A DNA stretch of 64,000 bases from Stenotrophomonas maltophilia (GCA_002363385.1 DEVL01000005.1:336453-400452), one strand, 5' to 3'; shown: positions 35,867 through 45,157, counted from the stretch's first letter. Made by a program: numbers and translations. The notes: generated by a model not told the origin, from the sequence alone.

Positions 35867-36186
35867 TGAAAGAGAGCTCCAGATTCGCGATGCGCCTCCG
35901 AAGCTTACCAAAGCAAGCTCGTTCAGCCAGCCTGCAGGAGCTGCCGCACTGACTGCACCTGATCCCCTCGCCCCATGCTGCCCGCCTCCGCATCTCTCTC
36001 TCTGAGACGCAGAGGCAGTAGAGTCCCCGCCCGGGCAGCTTTAATCGAGTCGCGGATTGCGGCAAGAGCAAGCCTCCAATCATCGATGGCCCTTTCCCTA
36101 CAACGATATGGTCGAAGTCCTCATTGCGGGGCTTCACCAAAGGGAATTTATTGGACATACTGTCCCCGTTATGCCCGGAGCACCAG
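35867..36186. other. Divergent gap of the restriction cluster
   Basis: 320 bases without a supported gene. Holds the methyltransferase operator at 36153 and a ribosome site GGAG at 36177-36180. A minus-strand frame from 36158 looks partly protein-like (MSNKFPLVKPRNEDFDHIVV) but decays and is treated as unproven. Confidence 0.5.
36153..36165. promoter_or_regulatory. SsoII-type methyltransferase operator
   Basis: GGACATACTGTCC, a GGACA/TGTCC dyad. It resembles the GGACA-core inverted repeat bound by M.SsoII and related enzymes to repress their own gene. It sits 21 bases before the start codon of a methyltransferase that has the needed N-terminal HTH. Confidence 0.75.
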
Positions 36187-37428
36187 ATGGATACGTACGA
36201 ACTGATCGACCTTGCCCTCCAACGCTTCAGCCCGAAGGAGGTCGCCCAAGCACTGGGGGTGGATCCGAAGACCGTGCGCCGCTGGCACGTTCGTGAAACC
36301 GAGCCGAAGCCCTACATCGCAGATGCCATCCGCCAGCGGCTGCTGCCCATCGGGGAACCACCTACTGACGCTGGCGCGTTCACGTTCATTGACCTCTTCG
36401 CGGGCATTGGCGGCATCCGGACAGGCTTTGAGAAGCAGGGGGGCCGCTGCGTCTTCACCAGCGAGTGGGACCCGTATGCTCGCAAGACCTACGCTGCCAA
36501 CTTCCATGACGGCCCCGGCCATGTCTTTGCCGAGGACATCACCAAGGTTGATGAGGCTGATGTTCCGGACCACGACGTACTGCTTGCAGGTTTTCCGTGC
36601 CAGCCCTTCTCCATCGCAGGGGTGTCCAAGAAGAACGCTCTGGGGCGCCCCCACGGCTTCTCGGACAAGACGCAAGGTACGCTGTTCTTCGATGTCGCCC
36701 GCATCATCGAGGCGAAGAAGCCCCGCGCTTTCCTCTTGGAGAACGTCAAGAACCTTGTGAGCCATGACAAGGGCCGCACGTTCTCCACCATCATTGATGT
36801 CCTGCAGAACGAGCTCGGCTACAAGGTCTGGTACAAGGTCATCAACGGAAAGCACTTTGGTCCGCAGCACCGCGAACGCATCATCATTGTCGGCTTCAGG
36901 GACGATGTCCCCTTCAACTGGGATGAGTTGGAGCTGCCCGACTTTGGCGTTTCGCCGAAGATGGGGTCGGTACTGCATCGACAGGATGGCTCGGAGCCCG
37001 CCGACTGGCCCTCCATCGGTGGAGAAAAGGGCATGGTCCTGGACAAATACACACTGTCCGACAAGCTTTGGAACTACCTGCAGAACTACGCTGCCAAGCA
37101 CCGCGAAAAGGGGAACGGCTTTGGCTTCGGACTGGTCAACAGCGAATCGACCTGCCGGACACTGTCCGCCCGGTACTACAAAGATGGCTCGGAGATTCTT
37201 ATCTCCCAAGGTGCGAAGAAGAACCCCCGACGACTGACGCCGCGGGAGTGCGCGCGTCTGATGGGCTTCGAGGATACGTTCCGCATACCAGTGTCCGACA
37301 CCCGCGCCTATAAGCAGTTCGGCAATTCCGTGGTGGTGCCGGTGATCTCGGAGGTCGCCCGCATCATGGTTCCGCACCTGATCAAGGATGCCAAGGCGCC
37401 GGTGTCCACCAAGAAGAAGAAAGGCTGA
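36187..37428 (+). CDS. C5-cytosine DNA methyltransferase with regulatory HTH (SsoII/EcoRII-like)
   Basis: 413 residues from ATG at 36187 (GGAG site). Residues 1-55 form a helix-turn-helix (FSPKEVAQALGVDPKTVRRW). The catalytic domain shows motif I FIDLFAGIGGIRTGFE, the PCQ loop AGFPCQPFSIAG with catalytic Cys, ENV motif FLLENVKNL, QxRxR in GPQHRERIIIVGF, and motifs IX-X (RRLTPRECARLMGF, FGNSVVVPV). It methylates cytosine, probably in a CCNGG or CCWGG site judging by the Vsr and EcoRII-like neighbours. The N-terminal HTH likely autorepresses via the operator at 36153. Confidence 0.92.
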   Translation: MDTYELIDLALQRFSPKEVAQALGVDPKTVRRWHVRETEPKPYIADAIRQRLLPIGEPPTDAGAFTFIDLFAGIGGIRTGFEKQGGRCVFTSEWDPYARKTYAANFHDGPGHVFAEDITKVDEADVPDHDVLLAGFPCQPFSIAGVSKKNALGRPHGFSDKTQGTLFFDVARIIEAKKPRAFLLENVKNLVSHDKGRTFSTIIDVLQNELGYKVWYKVINGKHFGPQHRERIIIVGFRDDVPFNWDELELPDFGVSPKMGSVLHRQDGSEPADWPSIGGEKGMVLDKYTLSDKLWNYLQNYAAKHREKGNGFGFGLVNSESTCRTLSARYYKDGSEILISQGAKKNPRRLTPRECARLMGFEDTFRIPVSDTRAYKQFGNSVVVPVISEVARIMVPHLIKDAKAPVSTKKKKG

Positions 37429-37430
37429 TC

Positions 37431-37859
37431 TTGACAGACAGCCTCACCCCGCAGCAGCGCTCTGCGCAGATGTCCCGTATACGCGGCACCAACACCAAAC
37501 TGGAGGTGTTGGTGCGCAGTGCGCTGCACGCGAGGGGATTCCGGTACCGGTTGGGCGGTGCCGGCCTGCCCGGTAAGCCCGACATTGTTCTGCCAAAGTA
37601 TGGAACCCTTGTGTTCGTTCACGGCTGCTTCTGGCACGGGCACAACTGTCCTCTTTACCGCCTCCCGAAGACCCGCCCGGAGTTCTGGGCGGCAAAGATC
37701 GACTCGAACAAAGCGCGCGACGCACGCGTTGAATTCCAGCTCCGGGAATCAGGCTGGCGGGTAGAGCTGGTCTGGGAGTGCTCCCTGCGAGGGGTGAAGG
37801 AAATCGATCGCGCGTTGTTCTTTGACCAGCTTGCGGACAGAATCCGCTCAACAGACTGA
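37431..37859 (+). CDS. vsr: Very short patch repair endonuclease
   Basis: 142 residues from a TTG start two bases after the methyltransferase stop. Hallmarks: RSAQMSRIRGTNTKLEVLVR, PGKPDIVLPKYGTLVFVHGCFWHGHNC (zinc and active-site region) and WAAKIDSNKARDARV. Vsr nicks at T-G mismatches that come from deamination of 5-methylcytosine within the methylase site. Its presence supports a cytosine-methylation context. Translation is coupled to the methyltransferase. Confidence 0.92.
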   Translation: MTDSLTPQQRSAQMSRIRGTNTKLEVLVRSALHARGFRYRLGGAGLPGKPDIVLPKYGTLVFVHGCFWHGHNCPLYRLPKTRPEFWAAKIDSNKARDARVEFQLRESGWRVELVWECSLRGVKEIDRALFFDQLADRIRSTD

Positions 37860-37882
37860 AATGGTCCGGAACGGAGGCTGGT

Positions 37883-39229
37883 ATGTTCCAAGACATTTCC
37901 GAAGAGAGTGAGTGGGATCTCATCGAGCAGTGGGTCGCACGCAGCGACAAACTTTTGCTCAAGAAGCTCTCCCGCAACGACACGTCGTGGGCAGATGAGA
38001 AAGGCAAGCACCAAGCAGGCTTCTACATCCCCCGTATGATCCGCGAAGCGGGGTTTTTCCCTTCGCTCACCGCGCGGGTAGACAAACCCCACATCTTTCA
38101 TAGCGCGTGCCCGACGTTCTGGCCACAGACCGGCGAGCATAAGGCTTCCGGGATGCGCCACTACAGCAACAAAGGGTCTGAGACGCACTTCACTGTCGTT
38201 CCTCACGATCTTTTCAAAGGGTTGAGTCCTGCCTCCTGGCTCTTGGGTGGACGGCTCGCCGACCCCGTCGCGAGTGCACAGTATTGGTTTGTTGTCATCG
38301 ACTCCACCAGCCACGACGCCGAGATTCTTGAGACCGCCTTGGACATCAGCGCGGAGTTCCACTTCGACATCCTCGATCCCGCGCAGATCCTGAAGGCCAG
38401 AGCGCTGGACAAAGATGCCTCGGAGGAGCTGATCGAGAGGATCAACGACGCCATCTCGAACGGTACGTTGGATCGTCTCCTGGCTTCGGTTGGACGCCTG
38501 CCTGCTCCGGCAGTGATTGCTGAAGAGGCACGCGCCGCTTACTTCAAGGCGACTGGCACGCGTCACCTAGATCCCTTTGGCATGGTCGCGCCTGGTGACG
38601 CGCTCATGCGCATCAGTCGGGATTTCGAGTTCCAGATCTTCAAGGGCTATGAACTCCGTCGGCGCGCTGTCGAGATCATCGCTGCACTGAGACAGCACAG
38701 AGACATGACGTCGGCTGTTGTACAGGGGTTTCCCGATCTGGACAGGATCTTTCTGAGCGCAAGCCAGCAGCGCAAGAATCGCGCCGGTCGGTCCTTCGAG
38801 TACCACCTCGCCGAACTGCTCAAGGCAGGAAATCTGAAGTTTGAAGAGCAGGCCATACTCGGCGGGCGGAGGCCAGACTTCGTGCTTCCTGACAGGGCCG
38901 CGATGATGCCGAGCGCCGATCGCGGCTACCTGGAGGCGCTCATTCTCTCGGCAAAGACCACGCTCAGAGAACGTTGGAAGCAGATTACACACGAGCGCTT
39001 CAACAGCGCCATCTTTCTCGCCACTGTTGATGATCGCGTTTCCCGGCAGGCACTGGACGAGATGCAGGCGGCAGATATCGCTCTCGTCGTTCCGGAGTCG
39101 CTGAAGACCAGCAAGGAAGCTGCTTACAGCAGCCATGCGAATGTGATCTCGTTCAAAGAGTTCTTTGAAGCCGAGGTCGCGCTGAAGAGACCTACCCTGC
39201 TGAAGCTGCAGCTGAAGCAACCGATTTGA
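37883..39229 (+). CDS. EcoRII-like type II restriction endonuclease
   Basis: 448 residues, near the size of EcoRII. The C-terminal catalytic domain from about residue 290 has NRAGRSFEYHLAELLKAG, RRPDFVLPD and ILSAKTTLRERWKQI. This matches the EcoRII-C pattern (PD, then E/A-KTT-RW with the catalytic Lys). The N-terminal half would be the DNA-binding effector domain (FYIPRMIREAGFFPS). A GGAGG site lies five bases before the ATG. It should cut the site protected by the methyltransferase two genes upstream; the exact sequence is not determinable by eye. Confidence 0.85.
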   Translation: MFQDISEESEWDLIEQWVARSDKLLLKKLSRNDTSWADEKGKHQAGFYIPRMIREAGFFPSLTARVDKPHIFHSACPTFWPQTGEHKASGMRHYSNKGSETHFTVVPHDLFKGLSPASWLLGGRLADPVASAQYWFVVIDSTSHDAEILETALDISAEFHFDILDPAQILKARALDKDASEELIERINDAISNGTLDRLLASVGRLPAPAVIAEEARAAYFKATGTRHLDPFGMVAPGDALMRISRDFEFQIFKGYELRRRAVEIIAALRQHRDMTSAVVQGFPDLDRIFLSASQQRKNRAGRSFEYHLAELLKAGNLKFEEQAILGGRRPDFVLPDRAAMMPSADRGYLEALILSAKTTLRERWKQITHERFNSAIFLATVDDRVSRQALDEMQAADIALVVPESLKTSKEAAYSSHANVISFKEFFEAEVALKRPTLLKLQLKQPI

Positions 39230-39345
39230 TTCAGCTATAAGCAAAGTGCTCTATGGGGGAGGCGCCAGATCATTGACGAGCACCGGTTGATCGAAAATGG
39301 CTATGGTTGCTAGTAAGCTGATAGAAATCATCAAGCTCACTATGT

Positions 39346-40422
39346 ATGGATACGCCCTGGGGCCCACTTGCCGACCTCAACCCTGACGACAGGGATCTCG
39401 CTTACCGGATTCTGGCGACAGATAAGCATCAGCTGCTCGAGGGCCTTGTAGTGGAGAACACCTTCGATCAGCTGCTTAAACCGCTTTGCGCCGGCAGCCA
39501 GCAAAAACTGGTTCAACTCGACGTAGAGACCATCATTGTCCGTACTCCTGGCGCCTCGAAAGAGTGGGCCGCCTTCATCTGGGTCAGAACCAAGACGGAA
39601 GGCCTGGGGCGCTACATCGAAGCGTTGGGGAACGTTGCAAAGGTGTACTTCGTCGTCTTTCGAGATGGAGATTTCTGGACTTGGCCAATGGAGGCAGGCA
39701 AGAGCGACGGTGTCCCGGTCGCACTGTCCACCTTGGTCAGTTCAATTGGGAAGCTGAACAAACGACCAACTCAGGTTGATGCGAGCATCCGTGACGAAGA
39801 GCGTCAGCGCGCGGCGGTTTGGGGTTACCTGAGCACGTTCTACAAAGGTAGAGCCCTATGGGAAAGAGTTGTACTGATGCGGATTTTCATCAACCACGGC
39901 ATCCAGCCTTATTTCTACGGGACGTGGAATCTGGACAGAATCTGCCTCTACAACGACCAGCTATGGATGCTGGAGGTGAAGCACAAGTATCCCTTCGGCG
40001 GCAGCACCCTCGCGCTAGGCATCAACGACGGCGAGCTGGAGATGATGGACCTTGCGTCACGAGCGGGAATCCGCACTGCATACATGATCATCGTCAAGCC
40101 TGTCTGGTCCAAGGACGTAGGGTCGATGTACCTGCATGCCGAGTTGGCCAAGCGGGAGAATGCTGCTGTGATTGGGATCATGATGGATCAAGGCCGAATC
40201 GCTGCGGTAATGGCGGGTAAGAGCGGCTCCTCGCCCAACCACACTTCGATTGACGGATCCAGAAAGCTCAAGTTCAAGCCCATTCCCGCCAAGGACTTCG
40301 CCTTCCTGGGTAACTTCTCTGAAAGTTCGTTGGTGATTGCCGGGAGGATCGGCAAGTTCCTTGATGGCAATCCGCTTCCACAGGTCACTGATGCACAGCT
40401 GCGTGCCCTGAAGATGGACTGA
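39346..40422 (+). CDS. Unrecognised protein with PD-(D/E)xK-like core
   Basis: 358 residues. A possible nuclease core is NLDRICLYNDQLWMLEVKHK (Asp, then E-V-K), followed by LGINDGELEMMDLASRAGI. It resembles restriction-endonuclease-fold proteins that process foreign DNA. No family recognised. It follows the EcoRII-like gene by 117 bases and is likely an accessory of the restriction-modification block. A hairpin follows its stop. Confidence 0.65.
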   Translation: MDTPWGPLADLNPDDRDLAYRILATDKHQLLEGLVVENTFDQLLKPLCAGSQQKLVQLDVETIIVRTPGASKEWAAFIWVRTKTEGLGRYIEALGNVAKVYFVVFRDGDFWTWPMEAGKSDGVPVALSTLVSSIGKLNKRPTQVDASIRDEERQRAAVWGYLSTFYKGRALWERVVLMRIFINHGIQPYFYGTWNLDRICLYNDQLWMLEVKHKYPFGGSTLALGINDGELEMMDLASRAGIRTAYMIIVKPVWSKDVGSMYLHAELAKRENAAVIGIMMDQGRIAAVMAGKSGSSPNHTSIDGSRKLKFKPIPAKDFAFLGNFSESSLVIAGRIGKFLDGNPLPQVTDAQLRALKMD

Positions 40423-40427
40423 GATGA

Positions 40428-40453
40428 TCCCAGCTGCTCCCCAGCAGCTGGGA
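40428..40453. terminator. Hairpin at end of restriction cluster
   Basis: TCCCAGCTGCT-CCCC-AGCAGCTGGGA, an 11-base perfect stem between the convergent genes ending at 40422 and 40471. No U-tract, but the location supports a terminator. Confidence 0.6.
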
Positions 40454-40470
40454 ACCTCGCCTACTAGAGC

Positions 40471-41610
40471 TTAAAGCGCAATCCGTGCAACGGACTCTTC
40501 GCTGCCCTTCGGCGCGCTGTCACCGTTCTTGACGGTCACGTACAGCACATTCTTCTTGGCATCCAGTGCCAGGCTGTTTGGGTGCGTCGGTACCGCGTAC
40601 GTGGCCACCTGCTTGTAGGTGTCGCTGTTGTACGCGGTCACGGTGCCGCCATCGCGGTTGGTGACGTACAGACGCTTGCGCGGCGCATCCAGCAGGATGC
40701 CTAGCGGACCGGCGTCGGTCGGGATGCTGGCCAGTTCCTTGCCGGTGGTGCGGTCCAGCACCAGCACACGCTGGCCCGGATGCTTCGATTCGAAGCCGGA
40801 GCTGCTGGCCTGGTACTTGCGGATCATTTCCGAGCCCTGGTCGGTCACGAACAGGCGCTTGCCGGCCGGATCCAGCGCGATGTTCATCGGCTGCTCCGCA
40901 CTGACCTTGAAGCGCTGCTCGACCTTGCCGCTGTCGGTACCGACGGAAACAACCTCGGCCAGCAGGTTGGAGGTGTACACCCGCTTGGCCTTGGCATCCA
41001 GTGCCAGCCCTGGCGCCTTGGCGTTGCCCAGGCCCGGAATGGTGTTGATGACCTTCAGCGACTGCGTGTCCACTACAAACAGCACGCTGCCCTCGCCGGA
41101 GTGGCCGGTGACGTACAGGCGGTTGTTGGCGCCATCGACGACCAGCTCGCGCAGATCGTGGGTGTAGGCGGCCTTGCCATCCTTGCCGACGTTCTTTTCC
41201 ATCAGCTGCACGATGCCGACCGATTTATTGGTGGCAGTGTGGACCACGGTGACCGAGGTATCGACGGTGTTGCCGACGTAAAGGCGGTTGTTGGCATCGT
41301 CCAGCACGACGCCGAACGCCTTGCGCTCCAGCGGGATGGCGGTCTCGACGACCAGCGTTTCCGGGTTCAGGCGCAGAACCTGGGACGGACCCGCGGCATC
41401 ACCGAAGCCGCCCGAGGAGGCGACGAACACGGCGTTCTGCTTCGGGCTGAAGGCCAGCTCATAAAGGCCCTGGGCGACGGCTTTACGCTGAACGGCGGAG
41501 GCGCTGGCGGATGCGGTGGCCTGGTCAGCGGCGAAGGCAGACGGCGCGCCAAGGCTCAGGGAGATGGCGAAGGCCAGAGCGGCCGAGCGGATTACGGAAG
41601 TACGGTGCAT
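40471..41610 (-). CDS. YncE-like periplasmic beta-propeller protein
   Basis: 379 residues with signal peptide (SVIRSAALAFAISLSLGAPSAFA). Repeated 40-residue blades carry YVGNTVDTSVTVV, LYVTGHSGEGSVLFVVD, VFVTDQGSE and LYVTNRDGGTVTAYN motifs. It resembles E. coli YncE, a seven-bladed propeller that binds DNA in vitro; its role is unclear. It sits between two accessory blocks but has core-like composition. The start at 41610 is preferred to 41718, which would extend beyond the signal peptide. Confidence 0.88.
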   Translation of the reverse strand: MHRTSVIRSAALAFAISLSLGAPSAFAADQATASASASAVQRKAVAQGLYELAFSPKQNAVFVASSGGFGDAAGPSQVLRLNPETLVVETAIPLERKAFGVVLDDANNRLYVGNTVDTSVTVVHTATNKSVGIVQLMEKNVGKDGKAAYTHDLRELVVDGANNRLYVTGHSGEGSVLFVVDTQSLKVINTIPGLGNAKAPGLALDAKAKRVYTSNLLAEVVSVGTDSGKVEQRFKVSAEQPMNIALDPAGKRLFVTDQGSEMIRKYQASSSGFESKHPGQRVLVLDRTTGKELASIPTDAGPLGILLDAPRKRLYVTNRDGGTVTAYNSDTYKQVATYAVPTHPNSLALDAKKNVLYVTVKNGDSAPKGSEESVARIAL

Positions 41611-41944
41611 GCGAGCATCCTTGTAGAAAGCTAGGAGAAGAGATCCTTGGCTCGCGGGGCCGCTAATCGCGGCCAGCACACAGTCGGAAGACGTGCACAG
41701 GCTGGCTGACTGGCACATTTTAGCATCAGCGGACAGATGGAATCAGCGGCGACGATGTTCAAATTTTGAAGGAACACCGCACTTCTGGGCACTCCATAAG
41801 ACAGGCTCTGTAAAACAACGCCACGCTGAACAATGGGGGGGGCATCGGTGACAGAGTTGGCGCAGACACAACAGCCGAGAGCAATCTAATTACAACGTCA
41901 AGAAGCACCATCTTTCCGCCATGCATGCTCGAAAAAGATCCGTA
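41611..41944. other. Gap between yncE and the AT-rich module
   Basis: 334 bases with no supported gene. Composition drops in GC here compared with the flanking core. It may mark an island boundary, but no direct repeats or tRNA were identified. Confidence 0.4.
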
Positions 41945-44182
41945 TCAAGCCGCGGCCGCGAATATGACTTCAAGCCCCAGATCGACAGCACATGTCTCCA
42001 AATCCACTCTGCCCGATTTGACCTTGCGAACAATATCTTCGAAATCGACCACTACTGGCATTAGACAAGCTCCCGCAATATCAATCCTAATATTGCCCAC
42101 ATCAATACCCACAAAATTCTTTAAAGTATTAACCCACGCATTTGATTCGCGATACTCCACTCCCGAAAGAGCAGCTACGGCACTGCTTCGCCCGCCCAAC
42201 TTTATACTCAGAAGCGCTCGAGTCGATGCAAAATATATTCTCTGCCGCTCCCAAGGACAATTATCAAGGCAGTCATCAATCAAGGTGCTCGCTTGCGCCA
42301 AACTGCCTTGCTTTATGAGAATGGCGGCCCGAATTCCCTGTCCAATCCAATCATACTTTGTCGAGGCTAGACGCACAGGTAGGCAAGCCAGCGCTGCCTC
42401 GTACCTATTCATAGCCGCATAGCAAGCGGCCGCCGAATTTCTAGCGACCTTAGACTGCACGGAATCATGATCAAGCTGATTGTAGATTGCTAGAGCATCC
42501 TCATAGCGACGCGTGCGCCTGAAAATGTCCGCAGAAGCAATCTTCACCGAGGCATCCATCGGGAAGCAGTCTGCGGTTTTAGTTAGCTCTTCAATTGCCT
42601 CCGCGAACGAACCAGTATCTCTATATACCCTAGATCTTGCTACCGCGGTAAGCAAGCGACTCCTCGCTGTGCCCGGGGCCTTGGACAAAACACGCATGGC
42701 ATCATCAAATCGACCAGCCTCTCGTAGGATGTCAGCCATAGCACAGTAGGAAATTGGATCATCTTTAGCAAGGAAAATTGCCATTTCCTGATCAACAGCA
42801 GCTTGCTCAAAATTCCCGATGTCACTAAAAACTGATGCCCGGCCACCATAGGCGTGGGCACTGGCGAATGGGGAGGAAATGATTTCCCCATAGAGAGCTA
42901 ATGACTCTTCAAACCTACCCGCGTAGGCCAGCGTGGAGGCGCGACTATTCAAAGCGACCTCGTCCCCAGGATATTTCTCAAGGCAATGGTTCAGAACAGA
43001 AATCGCGTCATCATTGTTCCCCAAATAGCGCATTGCTTCTGCTTTGCCGAGGAGAGCGGACCTCTCATCACCATACAACTTAGCCTTTTCGAACGAGGCC
43101 ATAGCCGCCGAGAAGTGATACATGCTCAACTGAGCGTTTCCAAGCTGTATATAGGCCCACGCATCGTCCGGCGCCTCCTCAGTCGCCCGCAGAGAAAGAC
43201 CATAGAATCGCCCCTGATCCCCAAGATCCCTGCAGAATATCGCCAGATCGCAGAGAGTCTTGGCGATATGCTCCGAACCACTGTCCAAGCGTTGATCCGA
43301 GATCAGATCGTCTATTAGGCTTTGGGCCCTGTCATAACTAGAGGCGAGAAGCTCTTTCTTTATTGCCTCTTTCTGCTTTTTAACCCTCTCAAACATCACA
43401 TAGCCCGGTACTCGCGGCTGCTCATCTCTCCAATACTTCGTGTCTACTCGCTTGACGTAGTAATCGTAAGAAATCTTCTCGGATTTTTGATACCGAGCAC
43501 CCCACTTTGTTACGATCGCCAAAGCCTTAGCAGCCTGCGAGCCGACAATTGGATCCGCAAGAATCTGAAAAAGAGCGTTATTGACGGCTTTTCGATCGCC
43601 CTCACTTAAAACAAAGTCGTAGAAAGCTCCAGACTTGACAATCCTTGCCCTGAACTCCGCCTGCTCGTGCTCACTGGAAAAAACCTCAGAAGGAATATCA
43701 CTCCATGCGCTAGAGCAGCCAATTATTCTATCCTGGTGATACACCAAGTCTTTAAAAAGTTCGAGAAGCCTTGAAAATCCAGAGCGCTCCAGAAAATCCG
43801 CTACTTCAAAACAATCCACCTTCTCGGGCATGGGCTGGGAGTAAAGTATTCTCAAACTAAAAGACCGGCACTCCTCAAGCAAAAGACGTTCCTCGGCGAT
43901 GCTTGCTGCATGCGCTCTGATCTGGGGATCTTCGGACGTGTCAAATGCCATGAGGACCATGCGATGGGCTCGGTCTCGCAACCAGTGACACTGTAGCCGC
44001 TCGACAACATCTGAGACCCCTGAGCAATCTACAACTTCAACATCATAGGAGTGCTGAAGAAAGGAGGGAATCCTCGCTTCGTCCAGGGGTATGGATTCAT
44101 CTACATTTCGGATCAGCCCGAAGTACGAACCACCGTCTATCATAACGGCGCGCCCGACCTCACCTGAAATATACGCGATCAT
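41945..44182 (-). CDS. Large TPR-repeat protein of unknown function
   Basis: 745 residues. Residues 1-180 form an unrecognised N-terminal domain (MIAYISGEVGRAVMIDGGSY). About 290-690 are TPR repeats (DAWAYIQLGNAQLSMYHFSA; FEESLALYGEIISSPFAS; RYEDALAIYNQLDHDS). No enzymatic motif seen. The gene is visibly AT-rich compared with the rest. Its ATG overlaps the stop of the upstream gene by four bases (ATGA), so the two make one coupled operon. TPR proteins of this size often scaffold defence or toxin systems, which is inference only. Confidence 0.85.
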   Translation of the reverse strand: MIAYISGEVGRAVMIDGGSYFGLIRNVDESIPLDEARIPSFLQHSYDVEVVDCSGVSDVVERLQCHWLRDRAHRMVLMAFDTSEDPQIRAHAASIAEERLLLEECRSFSLRILYSQPMPEKVDCFEVADFLERSGFSRLLELFKDLVYHQDRIIGCSSAWSDIPSEVFSSEHEQAEFRARIVKSGAFYDFVLSEGDRKAVNNALFQILADPIVGSQAAKALAIVTKWGARYQKSEKISYDYYVKRVDTKYWRDEQPRVPGYVMFERVKKQKEAIKKELLASSYDRAQSLIDDLISDQRLDSGSEHIAKTLCDLAIFCRDLGDQGRFYGLSLRATEEAPDDAWAYIQLGNAQLSMYHFSAAMASFEKAKLYGDERSALLGKAEAMRYLGNNDDAISVLNHCLEKYPGDEVALNSRASTLAYAGRFEESLALYGEIISSPFASAHAYGGRASVFSDIGNFEQAAVDQEMAIFLAKDDPISYCAMADILREAGRFDDAMRVLSKAPGTARSRLLTAVARSRVYRDTGSFAEAIEELTKTADCFPMDASVKIASADIFRRTRRYEDALAIYNQLDHDSVQSKVARNSAAACYAAMNRYEAALACLPVRLASTKYDWIGQGIRAAILIKQGSLAQASTLIDDCLDNCPWERQRIYFASTRALLSIKLGGRSSAVAALSGVEYRESNAWVNTLKNFVGIDVGNIRIDIAGACLMPVVVDFEDIVRKVKSGRVDLETCAVDLGLEVIFAAAA

Positions 44183-45033
44183 GCTGCGATAGCCACGTTG
44201 ATGCCCTGCTTCTTAGCACGCAGGATCACGGATTGCTGCATCAAGCGGTCTTCCTCATCACTTTCAGGGAAGAATGTAATTTTCTCAATAGAGTGCAGAC
44301 TAATAGACCCGAAAACGTGCACCTCTACACAGTCAGAGAGTGTATCGTCCGATGTTGGAAGCAGCAGGCCCTGCATTTCATCGATCGTCGTCATGCCTAC
44401 TATGCGTCGTGAGAACTTGATTGCAGCAAGCCTCGAACGCTGATCCCACGACGCCCTGTATCCGGCAGGGATTTCTGTACCCAGACCAACGTTGTGCCTT
44501 TGCGCGAACGCAAACAGTGGTGAATCGAATACGGACGCACGAGCTTGGATAGAGCCATCCTTAAGAGCCACGCTACATTTTCCATATGCCACGTGACCCA
44601 CGTCCTTAAGACTTAAAGCTGCAAATCGAATATGTTTGTAATAGTCTGGGAAAAAAGCAGATTCAACTGAACTTCTTTGCCTGTCGAAACGATTATCGAC
44701 TGGCACTCTCGATTGCCCCTCCAATTGGAGCGCGTATGTCGAAAGCAATGCATGCGGATCAGCCACCATAGGTTGCAGCCTAGAGATAGGCATTCCGATG
44801 ACCGCTCGAGACTGGTCGAGCGCCGACAAGAATAGATTATGTTGATCTAGATATCCCTCCTGCTCGGCTATCGAAAGCTCTCTTTGATAACGAAGCTGTA
44901 ACGCCGTGACTTCGTCGGGGGAGTCAGCAGCTCGAATGTTGGGACATCCGGCTTCCGTGCCGCACGCGACACAGTCGCGAAGATGCGGCGCAAGTGGAGC
45001 GCAACAAAACCTATTTTGGCAGACCATTGTCAT
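44179..45033 (-). CDS. Cysteine-rich protein, upstream partner of the TPR gene
   Basis: 284 residues. The N-terminus has a zinc-ribbon-like cluster (MTMVCQNRFCC ... CVACGTEAGC: six Cys in 30 residues). The central region (YGKCSVALKDGSIQARASVF) and C-terminus (VEVHVFGSISLHSIEKITFF) look alpha/beta; they vaguely recall ADP-ribosyltransferase-type proteins but no catalytic triad can be pointed to. No family recognised. AT-rich and translationally coupled to the 745-residue TPR gene. Confidence 0.8.
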   Translation of the reverse strand: MTMVCQNRFCCAPLAPHLRDCVACGTEAGCPNIRAADSPDEVTALQLRYQRELSIAEQEGYLDQHNLFLSALDQSRAVIGMPISRLQPMVADPHALLSTYALQLEGQSRVPVDNRFDRQRSSVESAFFPDYYKHIRFAALSLKDVGHVAYGKCSVALKDGSIQARASVFDSPLFAFAQRHNVGLGTEIPAGYRASWDQRSRLAAIKFSRRIVGMTTIDEMQGLLLPTSDDTLSDCVEVHVFGSISLHSIEKITFFPESDEEDRLMQQSVILRAKKQGINVAIAA

Positions 45034-45157
45034 CTGGGCTTCGCATCCTGCGATAAGGGATAGCTGACTACGCCGGTTCCCGGAATGTACCTCCGCCCCG
45101 AGTAAGCGGCAAGAAGCGGCGGCAGTTGCCCTGCCGACCGCCTCTCATGTAGCTCAA

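Noticed and set aside
35763..36158. A minus-strand frame starting MSNKFPLVKPRNEDFDHIVV
   Set aside because: The first 30 residues look protein-like, but the rest turns Arg/Cys-rich and overlaps the gene at 34985-35866 in another frame; its ATG lies inside the methyltransferase operator. It could be a relic; not supported as a gene.
41611..41944. A search for attachment sites or tRNA at the AT-rich island edge
   Set aside because: No direct repeats, tRNA or integrase gene were found by eye, so an integrative element cannot be claimed.
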